Assembly: GCF_028288225.1 (NCBI RefSeq)
Contig: NZ_JAQBOC010000089.1
Span: 1 to 34,257 of the forward strand
Direction: 5' to 3'
DNA from: Mucilaginibacter sp.
GTDB taxonomy: Bacteria > Bacteroidota > Bacteroidia > Sphingobacteriales > Sphingobacteriaceae
Length of the DNA stretch: 34,257 nt
Below the pieces are notes generated by a model, which saw nothing but the letters and a program-made list of their open reading frames with translations, ran no database searches and was not told the origin of the DNA. Both the position numbers and the translations under genes were made by a program. Within the stretch, counting starts at the first letter, position 1, and each line of letters starts with the position of its first letter. Shown here piece by piece: positions 27,153 through 34,257 of this stretch.

Positions 27153-28247
27153 TTAGTTCGACAAAGTAAACAAGTCAACTACTTTCGAAGCTCCGTTAAC
27201 GTCCTTGCCCCCGGCAAAAAGAATAAAATTGTCAGAGCTTGCGCCAGCCATTAAGGTTCTGCCCTGGTTTATTGTCACAGTAGTCCACACTCCGCTTTTT
27301 ACATCGTAAATATCGGCAGTAGTTGAAGGGCCGGTACCGTTATAGCCACCCGCAAATACAATTTTGTTAGGAACGCCCACAGCCGTTAGGTCATCTCTTC
27401 CTTCCGATAGCTGAGCCGTTGTCCACGCATTGGTTGTAACGTCATAAATATCTGCAGTTTTTACATGGCCTTCGGTATTGGTATCGCCACCTGCAAACAC
27501 AATTTTATTTACTGCCCCGGCCCCGGCAAAACGGCTTCTTTCGGTGCTCATGGCCGCTACAGACCAGGTTTGCGTACCTGTATCATAAATATCAACTGTT
27601 TTTTGGGCCACTTCATTGCCATCAACACCACCGGCAAATAAAATTTTGGTTCCGGCAGTTGCGGCAACAAGCCCGGTACGGGCAGTACTAAGTGCAGCTG
27701 TTGTCCATTTATTGGCTCCGGCATCATAAATATCAACCGTTTTTGAAACACCATTTGCGCCCTTGCCACCGGCAAAAACCGCTATATTACCTACTGATGC
27801 GGCAGCAAGTCCTGAACGGGCCTCACTTAGCTGTGCGCTTACCCATATGTTTTTAATCAGGTTATATATATCAACAACTTTTGAGTACGCGGTACTGTCA
27901 TGGCCACCCGCAAATATTATCTTGTTATTGGCGCTGGTAGCTGCTAGCTGGTAACGCGCCTTGCTTAATGTACCGGTATACCAAATTCCCTGTATTATAT
28001 TATAAACATCAACTGCTTTTGATAATGTAGTGCCATTATCCATGGTTCCGCCGGCAAAGAAAATACTGCCATTGGTGCCTGCACCTGCCAAACCGCTCCG
28101 GGCAACTGAAAAGTTTGTCGGCCCGTTATAAGCTATTTTAGTAAACCCAGCTTCCGGATCGGTTGGATTGGGCGTGCTTTTTTTTGAACATGAATTAATG
28201 GTTACCACCAAAAAAGCCGCACAGAATAGTAGAATTATTTTTTTCAT
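27153..28247 (-). CDS. Kelch-repeat lipoprotein (seven-bladed propeller)
   Basis: 364 aa. Signal peptide with lipobox INSC (Cys20). The rest consists of seven repeats, each ending in a FAGG or F-x-AGG turn (FFAGGTMD, IFAGGHDS, VFAGGKGA, LFAGGVDG, VFAGGDTN, VFAGGYNG, LFAGGKDV) and containing VDIYD/AVDVYN. Together they predict one full Kelch beta-propeller. Kelch lipoproteins of Bacteroidota are thought to bind proteins or glycans at the surface; the ligand is not known. The repeats are close to identical at DNA level, so recombination among blades is possible. Confidence 0.88.
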   Translation of the reverse strand: MKKIILLFCAAFLVVTINSCSKKSTPNPTDPEAGFTKIAYNGPTNFSVARSGLAGAGTNGSIFFAGGTMDNGTTLSKAVDVYNIIQGIWYTGTLSKARYQLAATSANNKIIFAGGHDSTAYSKVVDIYNLIKNIWVSAQLSEARSGLAAASVGNIAVFAGGKGANGVSKTVDIYDAGANKWTTAALSTARTGLVAATAGTKILFAGGVDGNEVAQKTVDIYDTGTQTWSVAAMSTERSRFAGAGAVNKIVFAGGDTNTEGHVKTADIYDVTTNAWTTAQLSEGRDDLTAVGVPNKIVFAGGYNGTGPSTTADIYDVKSGVWTTVTINQGRTLMAGASSDNFILFAGGKDVNGASKVVDLFTLSN

Positions 28248-28421
28248 AGATCTAAATATATTAAAGCTTGTAAAGTATCCTGTTATGCACTAGTAGTTAA
28301 TAGCTTATAACGAAGGGATAATTGTTTCTGTTATAAATTACGGCTAAACAGATGATTTTGATACAACAAACGGAAATAAATGTATCAAATTTTATCTAAA
28401 CCCTATGCCCGGCTTAATATT

Positions 28422-28841
28422 TCAATTATTGACATCATGTCCCCGAAAAAGTAAAACGCTAATTACGGCCATAAACACCGCGGTTAAACCGTGGATTAGC
28501 AAATGCGGCACATCAGTAGGCCCCTTTGTAGCAAACACAATCAAACAATCGGTTGCGGGTATTATAATAGCAGATGTAAATACGTAAGCAACAGCCTTGC
28601 GCATCCGCAGCCATAAAAGTGGCAAAAGCACCAGACCCGAAAATATATCGCGGATGCCTTTTATCCTTCCATAGGCATAGTCGGCCGTATTTGAAAATGG
28701 AATCCCGAAACCGGCTGCGCCCCCGGCAGGGTTAACTATAAACCGGGCACCTACAAAAATAATTCCTGACGCTATTAATAAGGTTAGCCAAAAGGATACC
28801 GACCGGGTGTCCCATTGTGTAGTTTCATTTGTTGTTTTCAT
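28422..28841 (-). CDS. DUF4267 small membrane protein
   Basis: 139 aa with four predicted transmembrane helices and the family signature (GAAGFGIPFSNTADYAYGRI followed by KGIRDIFSGLVLLPLL). DUF4267 proteins are small inner-membrane proteins of unknown role, sometimes controlled by an adjacent regulator. Here it lies 64 bp after the Crp-like gene on the same strand, probably one transcript. Confidence 0.85.
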   Translation of the reverse strand: MKTTNETTQWDTRSVSFWLTLLIASGIIFVGARFIVNPAGGAAGFGIPFSNTADYAYGRIKGIRDIFSGLVLLPLLWLRMRKAVAYVFTSAIIIPATDCLIVFATKGPTDVPHLLIHGLTAVFMAVISVLLFRGHDVNN

Positions 28842-28905
28842 TTGTTTTAAAATTTATAAAACAAAATTCAGCAACAAATAATTGCTGTTCATTCACCTGG
28901 GTTAA

Positions 28906-29481
28906 TTAATGCATGCCTGCAATCCGTTTGCGGATGCGGCTTAATGATTGCGGCTTAATGCCTACAAACGATGCAATATAATATTGCGGGATACGCTGAG
29001 CTATATCTGAAAACTTAGCGATAAACTTTTGATACCTGGTATCTGGAGAGTCGACGTATAAAGAAACCACCTGGTTAATAACATTTATAAATACCTGTTC
29101 AATACCTAAACGCCCAAACCGCTCCCCATATTTAACCTCTTTATAAAATTGCTGCAGATCATTAAAACTGATGACATACATAACGGTATCTTCAAGCGCC
29201 TGGATGTTTACGAATGACGGTATTTTTGGCAGAAAGCTCTGATAATCGCAAACAAATTCACCTTCCTTGTTAAAGTAATTGGTTTTTTCATCGCCATCCT
29301 GGTTAATATAATAGCGAACAAGCCCCGTTTCAATAAATGCAAGATAACGGCAAACGTTGCCGGCCTCGAGCAAATGATCGCCTTTATTTAGTTTCCTTTC
29401 TCTGAATAGTTGTTTTACAATTATTTCATCCTCAATTGAAAGAGGGATATAACTGCGTATCGAATTTAAAAGAAGTTCCAT
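28906..29481 (-). CDS. Crp/Fnr-family transcriptional regulator
   Basis: 191 aa. Residues about 15-115 form a cyclic-nucleotide-binding-type beta-roll (LLEAGNVCRYLAFIETGLV, then EFVCDYQSFLP), but the arginine-rich PBC signature for cAMP is not clear, as in many Bacteroidota members. The C-terminal winged helix is present (RIPQYYIASFVGIKPQSLSR). Likely regulates its neighbour DUF4267; signal unknown. Length is typical for the short Bacteroidota type. Confidence 0.88.
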   Translation of the reverse strand: MELLLNSIRSYIPLSIEDEIIVKQLFRERKLNKGDHLLEAGNVCRYLAFIETGLVRYYINQDGDEKTNYFNKEGEFVCDYQSFLPKIPSFVNIQALEDTVMYVISFNDLQQFYKEVKYGERFGRLGIEQVFINVINQVVSLYVDSPDTRYQKFIAKFSDIAQRIPQYYIASFVGIKPQSLSRIRKRIAGMH

Positions 29482-29505
29482 AGAGAAATGTAGTCACTCA
29501 AGCCC

Positions 29506-30030
29506 TCAAAACATCTGGCTCACCCTTTTATTCGGGTAATCCAGCTTTTCACTTTTTCGTACACCGTTCACGGTAATGTGTACTATGTTTAGCTGGTCGT
29601 CAAACAGGTTGTGCAGCAGGCTAACGTCCACATCAATTTTTTTAACAGCCGGGATCTTATCCGTCTCAAAATAAACATCAGTTGCCTCTTTGTTTATCTC
29701 GAAGCCAACATAATTTAAATTTAATGGCGCAGCGCCGGTTTTTATCTGCAGGTAACCCGCGATATACTTTTTTACAAGCACATCCATTGCGGCATGCATA
29801 TCGGCCCTGTTGAGGTCGGTTTTTGTATGATATTGTTTTACAAGAGCGGCTTCAAAATCATCCGTAAAAATAGTGCAGATAATTTCCAGCTTGTTGTCCT
29901 GGTTGTTGTAGCTGATGTTTGTTGTGCTTACATGGATTGGATGAAAAACTTTAGCTGCATGTTTTACAGGGAGCATGGCTCCTAAAAGTATGTAACAATA
30001 TAGTAACGGTTGATAAATAAATGCCCACAT
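29506..30030 (-). CDS. DUF6702 family exported protein
   Basis: 174 aa with an N-terminal hydrophobic segment (IYQPLLYCYILLGAMLPV). The core HPIHVSTTNISYNNQDNK with a following beta-rich domain fits DUF6702, a secreted family found mainly in Bacteroidota. It is divergent from the HupE gene with a 66-bp intergenic region, and an M1 peptidase gene follows HupE. Function unknown; a link to metal or periplasmic handling is guessed from its neighbour. Confidence 0.75.
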   Translation of the reverse strand: MWAFIYQPLLYCYILLGAMLPVKHAAKVFHPIHVSTTNISYNNQDNKLEIICTIFTDDFEAALVKQYHTKTDLNRADMHAAMDVLVKKYIAGYLQIKTGAAPLNLNYVGFEINKEATDVYFETDKIPAVKKIDVDVSLLHNLFDDQLNIVHITVNGVRKSEKLDYPNKRVSQMF

Positions 30031-30096
30031 AACGTGTCCTGATTTTTATAGTTGAAAAAACGCCTTAAATTTAGTGCTTTCAACGGTTAGTTCGCA

Positions 30097-30675
30097 ATGT
30101 CCGACTTTGCTTTTTATTTTAAAATGGGCTGGCAGCACATTATCAGTGCCGATGCCCTGGATCATCAGCTGTTTATTTTGGCCCTGGCATGCGTTTATTC
30201 TATCCGCGATATTAAGCAGGTGCTGATATTGGTAACCGCATTTACCATAGGGCATTCATTAACACTTGCGTTAAGCGTGTACGATGTTATCAGGTTTTCG
30301 AGCAAATGGGTAGAGTTTTTAATACCCTGCACTATTTTTATTACTGCATTAAACAATATATTTCAGTTGGATAGCAAAGGTAAAAGTGCGCGGATAAATT
30401 ATTACCTTGCATTGTGTTTCGGCCTTATTCATGGTATGGGCTTTGCAAACGCTATCCGCATAATGCTGGCAAAAGACCAAAGTATAGGCCTGGGCTTGTT
30501 TGGTTTTAATGTGGGATTAGAGGCGGGGCAGATATTTGTTGTTGCCATTATATTGATAATAGGTATATTGTTCTTAAATTTTTTAAAAGTAAAAAGGCGC
30601 GACTGGATCTTTTTCCTTTCGGCAGGGGTATTTGCACTGTCCTTAAAAATGGCTTTGGAAAGAATGCCTTTTTGA
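30097..30675 (+). CDS. HupE/UreJ-type membrane protein
   Basis: 192 aa, about six transmembrane helices. The HupE/UreJ signature region reads GWQHIISADALDHQLFILAL and later GLIHGMGFAN, with His residues (in WQHI, DALDHQ, LIHGMG) that probably bind a metal. HupE/UreJ proteins are nickel-type permeases near hydrogenase or urease genes, but in Bacteroidota they lie near DUF6702 and M1-peptidase genes, so the metal and the purpose are open. Looks complete. Confidence 0.8.
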   Translation: MSDFAFYFKMGWQHIISADALDHQLFILALACVYSIRDIKQVLILVTAFTIGHSLTLALSVYDVIRFSSKWVEFLIPCTIFITALNNIFQLDSKGKSARINYYLALCFGLIHGMGFANAIRIMLAKDQSIGLGLFGFNVGLEAGQIFVVAIILIIGILFLNFLKVKRRDWIFFLSAGVFALSLKMALERMPF

Positions 30676-30681
30676 TTTCGG

Positions 30682-30870
30682 ATATCGGATGTTCGATTTC
30701 GGATTTATTGAATTATAAACGTCGGAATAGCAAAGCGCGAAGCCAAAGTCTCCCCTACCGGGGGAGATTTAGAGGGGGCTAAATGTATATCGGATGTTCG
30801 ATTTCGGATTTATTGAATGCGAAAATAAAAATAACAAAAGCGCGAAGCTAAAAACCTTTCCCCCTGAGGC
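30682..30870. repeat. Diverged tandem duplication, 105-bp period, with 32-bp exact repeats
   Basis: A 32-bp stretch starting ATATCGGATGTTCGATTTCG occurs at 30682-30713 and again at 30787-30818, exactly 105 bp apart. The parts that follow also match loosely (AAAGCGCGAAGCCAAA near 30732, AAAGCGCGAAGCTAAA near 30839). A hairpin TCTCCCC-GGGGAGA (30749-30767) lies inside the first unit and could be a weak terminator for hupE. Fills the 312-bp gap before the M1 gene. Confidence 0.8.
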
Positions 30871-30987
30871 TAGCCAAACGCAATCCCGGATGTTGATTAA
30901 CCCCAGAAGTTCTTTCGGACTTCCGGACTTTACCGACTTTCGGACTTATAAAATGAAACTGATCTTATAAATAATAATTAACCAAAA

Positions 30988-33381
30988 ATGAAAAAAGTTT
31001 TTACTTCACTGTTTTTCGCTTTAACTATTGCCGGCTTTGCTAAGGCACAGGATATTCAGAATAATCCTGCCAGCAACCACGGCAATAAGTTTGAGCAACT
31101 GGGCACTATTTTAAATACGCCCAATGAGCAGCGTACCGCAAGCGGGGCGCCCGGAGCCAAGTACTGGCAACAACGTGCAGATTACGACATCAAATGCGAT
31201 CTGGATGAAAAAAACCTGAAGCTTACAGGTTCAGAAACCATTACTTATTACAATAACTCGCCCGATCCGCTGGATTATATCTGGTTGCAGTTGGATGAGA
31301 ACGAGCACAACAATAACGACAATGCCAATTACCAGCAGAGTTCAGTTATGCCGCGCGGTGCCGGTACATTACAGCTTGATAGGGCCGAAAAATCAAATAC
31401 CGACAACGGCTATGGCGATAAAATAATGAGCATTACTGATGCATTAGGCAAAAGTATCCCCTACATTATTAACAAAACCATGCTGCGTATTGATCTTCCT
31501 GCTGCTTTAAAGCCAGGAGCGAAAATGCTGTTTACTGTAAAGTGGAATTACAAGATCTCCGACAGGATGAGCCTGGGCGGTCGCGGTGGTTATGAGTATT
31601 TCCCCGGTGACGGCAACTACCTGTTCACTATGACACAGTGGTACCCGCGCTTATGCGTTTACAGCGATTTCCAGGGATGGCAAAACCACCAGTTTACCGG
31701 CAGGGGCGAGTTTGCTTTAACCTTCGGTAACTATAAAGTACAGATGACCGTACCTGCTGACCATGTAATTGGCGCTACCGGCGAATGTATCAACTACGCG
31801 GCAGTTTTATCTCCGGCAGAGTTAGCCCGTTATACCAAATCAAGGACCGCTGCTGAGCCGGTAGAAATTGTAACCCTTGATGAAGCTAAAAAGAAAGAGG
31901 CTGCACCAACCACCGCTAAAAAGACCTGGGTTTTCCAGGCTACTAATGTGCGCGATTTTGCATGGGGATCATCCCGTAAATTCGTATGGGACGGAATGGG
32001 CCAGAAAGTTGATGGCAAAACCGTAATGTGCATGAGCTATTATGGCAAAGAAGCTTATAATTTATACCGTAAATTTTCAACCAAATTGGTTGCACATACT
32101 GTAAAATCATACTCAAGTTTTACATTCCCTTTCCCTTATCCTGTTGCGCAAAGTGTTGAAGCTGCAAACGGTATGGAATACCCCATGATCTGCTTTAACT
32201 ATGGCCGTACTGAAAAAGATGGCACCTACAGCGAAAGCACCAAGAATGGCATGATAGGCGTAATTATCCACGAAGTTGGGCACAACTTCTTCCCGATGAT
32301 CGTTAACAGCGATGAGCGCCAGTGGACATGGATGGACGAGGGCTTAAACTCATTTATGGAATACCTTACCGAAGAGCTTTGGGATAATAAATTCCCAAGC
32401 AAAAAGGGAGCGGCTTATACCATTGTTGATTACATGAAGCTGCCTAAAAATGAGCTGGAGCCTATTATGTCTAACTCTGAAAATATTGTAAGGTTTGGGC
32501 CCAATGCTTATACAAAACCGGCAACAGCACTCAATATTTTGCGCGAAACCATTATGGGTCGCCAGTTATTTGATTATGCCTTTAAACAATATGCAAGGCG
32601 CTGGGAATTTAAACACCCTACCCCGGCAGATTTCTTCCGCACTATGGGCGATGCCAGCGGCGAAAACCTTGATTGGTTTTGGAGAGGCTGGTTTTATGGA
32701 ACCGATGCAGTTGATATTTCTCTCGACAGTGTAAAGGTTGCTAAAGCCGACCTTGACGGGAAAGCACCACAATTTAACAGAAGAGCAAATAAAGTTGATG
32801 CACCGGCTGTTAATGCTTTTGACGATATCTCCAAGATCCGCAACCGCGAGGATAAAAACATTAAATTTTACGTAGACAAAGACACATCCGTACATGACTT
32901 TTATTACAAGTATGATCGTGGACTTGCTGCTGTTGATACCATGAAATTTAATAACATGACCAAAGAACTTGCTACGCCGCAACACAGTGCTGCTGCCGAA
33001 GCAATGACCGATGAAGATAAAACAAAATATGCGGGCAAATATTTTTACCAGCTTAACTTTAGCAATAAAGGCGGCCTGGTAATGCCTATAATAGTTGAGT
33101 TTACTTATGCCGATGGCACCAGGCAAGTTGACCGGATCCCGGCACAGATCTGGCGCCTGAACGAAAAGCATGTATCAAAATTTTATATCCAGGATAAGGA
33201 AGTAGCCTCCATTAAATTAGACCCGATGCGTGAAACAGCCGATATTGACGAAACCAATAACTACTGGGGCAAACTGCCTGAGCCATCAAAATTCCAGGTG
33301 TTTAAACAAAAAATTAATGCTGCCGGAGTACGCGGCCAGTCTGTGGGAGTAAACCCAATGCAGGTTTCGGGCAGCAAATAA
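30988..33381 (+). CDS. M1-family metallopeptidase (aminopeptidase N-like)
   Basis: 797 aa with a signal peptide (KVFTSLFFALTIAGFAKAQ). Zinc site is complete: HEVGH (His428, Glu429, His432) and, 18 residues on, Glu451 in WTWMDEGLNS, the HExxH-x18-E gluzincin spacing. The substrate-binding GxMEN motif is a variant, NGMEYPM. An N-terminal beta domain precedes it; the C-terminal half is long (about 300 aa) and divergent from classical M1 C-terminal domains. It probably trims peptides in the periplasm. A strong terminator follows. Neighbours DUF6702 and HupE may form a conserved neighbourhood. Confidence 0.92.
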   Translation: MKKVFTSLFFALTIAGFAKAQDIQNNPASNHGNKFEQLGTILNTPNEQRTASGAPGAKYWQQRADYDIKCDLDEKNLKLTGSETITYYNNSPDPLDYIWLQLDENEHNNNDNANYQQSSVMPRGAGTLQLDRAEKSNTDNGYGDKIMSITDALGKSIPYIINKTMLRIDLPAALKPGAKMLFTVKWNYKISDRMSLGGRGGYEYFPGDGNYLFTMTQWYPRLCVYSDFQGWQNHQFTGRGEFALTFGNYKVQMTVPADHVIGATGECINYAAVLSPAELARYTKSRTAAEPVEIVTLDEAKKKEAAPTTAKKTWVFQATNVRDFAWGSSRKFVWDGMGQKVDGKTVMCMSYYGKEAYNLYRKFSTKLVAHTVKSYSSFTFPFPYPVAQSVEAANGMEYPMICFNYGRTEKDGTYSESTKNGMIGVIIHEVGHNFFPMIVNSDERQWTWMDEGLNSFMEYLTEELWDNKFPSKKGAAYTIVDYMKLPKNELEPIMSNSENIVRFGPNAYTKPATALNILRETIMGRQLFDYAFKQYARRWEFKHPTPADFFRTMGDASGENLDWFWRGWFYGTDAVDISLDSVKVAKADLDGKAPQFNRRANKVDAPAVNAFDDISKIRNREDKNIKFYVDKDTSVHDFYYKYDRGLAAVDTMKFNNMTKELATPQHSAAAEAMTDEDKTKYAGKYFYQLNFSNKGGLVMPIIVEFTYADGTRQVDRIPAQIWRLNEKHVSKFYIQDKEVASIKLDPMRETADIDETNNYWGKLPEPSKFQVFKQKINAAGVRGQSVGVNPMQVSGSK

Positions 33382-33410
33382 GATAATTCCAAACCAGGCC
33401 CGTTTACAAG

Positions 33411-33448
33411 ATCCGCTAACCTCTTAATTGAGGTTGGCGGATTTTTTT
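33411..33448 (+). terminator. Strong Rho-independent terminator of the M1 gene
   Basis: Stem ATCCGCTAACCTC (33411-33423) with GAGGTTGGCGGAT (33430-33442), loop TTAATT, then a run of T residues. Confidence 0.93.
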
Positions 33449-33560
33449 GACTTAGATTTATGGGATGAAAGGATTGCTATGCAATAATTCAGATATGGGA
33501 TTTTCGCTTTGTAGGTAATAATCGGTACTTTGTCGTTATATTATTTGTTGGGCTTATTAG

Positions 33561-33641
33561 TACGGCTTCAACGGTAAAGAGAATGATAATGAGGTAAAGG
33601 GTGAGGGTAGTCAGTTTACCCCCCCGGTAAGGACGAAATGA
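33561..33641 (+). pseudogene. Remnant of an RHS-repeat core (polymorphic toxin) gene
   Basis: The 26 codons from 33561 give YGFNGKENDNEVKGEGSQF, then a short tail ending in TGA at 33639-33641. This matches the strongly conserved RHS core motif (YGFNGKEND.EVKGEG.Q.DYG) of Bacteroidota RHS/wall-associated toxins, which normally continues with the domain junction and a variable toxin tip. It is preceded by an in-frame TAG (33558-33560). Only the motif is left, so the toxin is gone. The stop overlaps the ATG of the following gene (ATGA). Confidence 0.75.
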
Positions 33642-34063
33642 AAAAATATATTATAGAACCAGAAGTAGCTGGACAATTAGGAGATGATACAGTTTTAAAT
33701 TATTCGACAAAGCCTCCTATTATTGAGAAACTCAATTATGAGTTTGACGATTGGTTAGGTGACGACTTTATTGAGGGCTTTCAATGTTTTATTTGTTCTG
33801 AAAGATTGGCTGAATACATTAAAAAACAGAACCTGACAGGATATACGTTTGATGACTGCAAAATCACTAAATCTCAATTTTTTAATGATTTACATGAAGA
33901 CGGGTTAATATTACCGCTGTTTTATTGGTTTAAAATCATAGGAAACGAAAATGATGATTTTTTTATTGTCCCGAACTCTATGCTGGTCGTTTCACAACAC
34001 GCACTTGAAACGCTACAAGCATTTAACATGGATCGTTGTCAAATTCAAGAATACGAAAAATAA
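33638..34063 (+). CDS. Probable immunity protein (Imm11/DUF1629-like), orphan
   Basis: 141 aa, no signal peptide. The middle LGDDFIEGFQCFICSERLAE, then LTGYTFDDCKI, LPLFYWFKIIG, and LVVSQHALETLQAFNM reads like the DUF1629/Imm11 immunity family that protects against RHS- or T6SS-type toxins. I place this from recollected motif layout only. The gene starts on the ATGA that overlaps the RHS remnant, exactly where an immunity gene of an RHS toxin would lie. It is therefore probably an orphan immunity gene left after toxin loss. The assignment to a specific Imm family is uncertain. Confidence 0.55.
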   Translation: MKKYIIEPEVAGQLGDDTVLNYSTKPPIIEKLNYEFDDWLGDDFIEGFQCFICSERLAEYIKKQNLTGYTFDDCKITKSQFFNDLHEDGLILPLFYWFKIIGNENDDFFIVPNSMLVVSQHALETLQAFNMDRCQIQEYEK

Positions 34064-34116
34064 TCCCTCCCTCTGGCGCGCGAATGTCGGGCAGGCCAAA
34101 AGAGGTGGGCTACCCC

Positions 34117-34149
34117 ATGCTGCCGCAAGGGCTTTTATGCTGCCGCAAG
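34117..34149. repeat. Short direct repeat after the immunity gene
   Basis: ATGCTGCCGCAAG occurs at 34117-34129 and 34137-34149, a 20-bp period. It lies in a GC-rich stretch (GGCGCGCGAATGTCGGGC just before it, and GGCGCGCACG at about 285-294 is similar). Likely a dispersed repeat or remnant of the same RHS locus. Confidence 0.5.
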
Positions 34150-34257
34150 CGTCATACTGTGTAAAAAAGCAAATAAATCAAGCACATTTTTCTAAATATT
34201 CTTGATCGCTTTTCCATAATGAAAAAACGAGCAGGAGGAGTTTTCTTTGAACCGCGA

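Noticed and set aside
30097..30675. Possible urease or hydrogenase operon member
   Set aside because: No urease or hydrogenase gene is in the window; HupE/UreJ motifs alone do not show that role.

Overview
The window looks like a chromosomal segment of a Bacteroidota bacterium, most likely family Sphingobacteriaceae (Mucilaginibacter- or Pedobacter-like). The basis is the AT-rich intergenic DNA, mostly weak Shine-Dalgarno sites, and families typical of that group: DUF6702, DUF6364, DUF4267, a Bacteroidota-type ParC/ParE pair, GH35/GH9 glycosidases, small Crp-family regulators and many palindromic intergenic repeats. The assignment rests on gene content only. No rRNA, tRNA, CRISPR array, intact transposase or prophage was seen.

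Layout. 0-1.7 kb: edge of a membrane-protein gene, the C-terminal remnant of a Y1/REP-associated transposase (RAYT), and a DUF434 protein. 1.7-9.8 kb: a secreted GH35 beta-galactosidase, an HtrA/DegQ protease, diaminopimelate epimerase (dapF) and a SNF2-type helicase, separated by hairpin-forming repeats. 9.8-11.7 kb: a fluoride riboswitch followed by a CLC gene with fluoride-type selectivity motifs, making a self-contained fluoride-resistance unit. 11.7-24.7 kb: topoisomerase IV subunits, parC at the low-coordinate end and parE at the high-coordinate end, same strand, about 8 kb apart. Between them lie a frameshifted antitoxin relic, a GH9 glycosidase, a DUF6364/PIN toxin-antitoxin pair, a YdeI-like protein, a small secreted protein, an SGNH hydrolase, cytidine deaminase and a zinc-ribbon protein that starts 11 nt after parE. 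24.9-30 kb: secreted or lipoprotein genes of unknown role, a decayed amino-acid permease, a seven-repeat Kelch lipoprotein, DUF4267 and a Crp-like regulator. 30-33.4 kb: DUF6702 and HupE/UreJ genes in divergent orientation, then an M1 metallopeptidase. 33.5-34.2 kb: a 26-codon scrap of RHS-repeat core overlapping a probable orphan immunity gene.

How it fits together. Most genes are housekeeping or carbohydrate/envelope functions. The most interesting parts are between genes: a ligand-controlled fluoride transporter, several hairpin-pair (REPIN-like) repeats together with a dying RAYT, and relics of four mobile or conflict-related genes (transposase, antitoxin, permease, RHS toxin). I found no large undescribed multi-gene system. 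The best candidates for new biology are the clamp-binding-like C-terminus of ParC, the recurring structured repeat near 15.1 kb, and the RHS scrap with its immunity gene.
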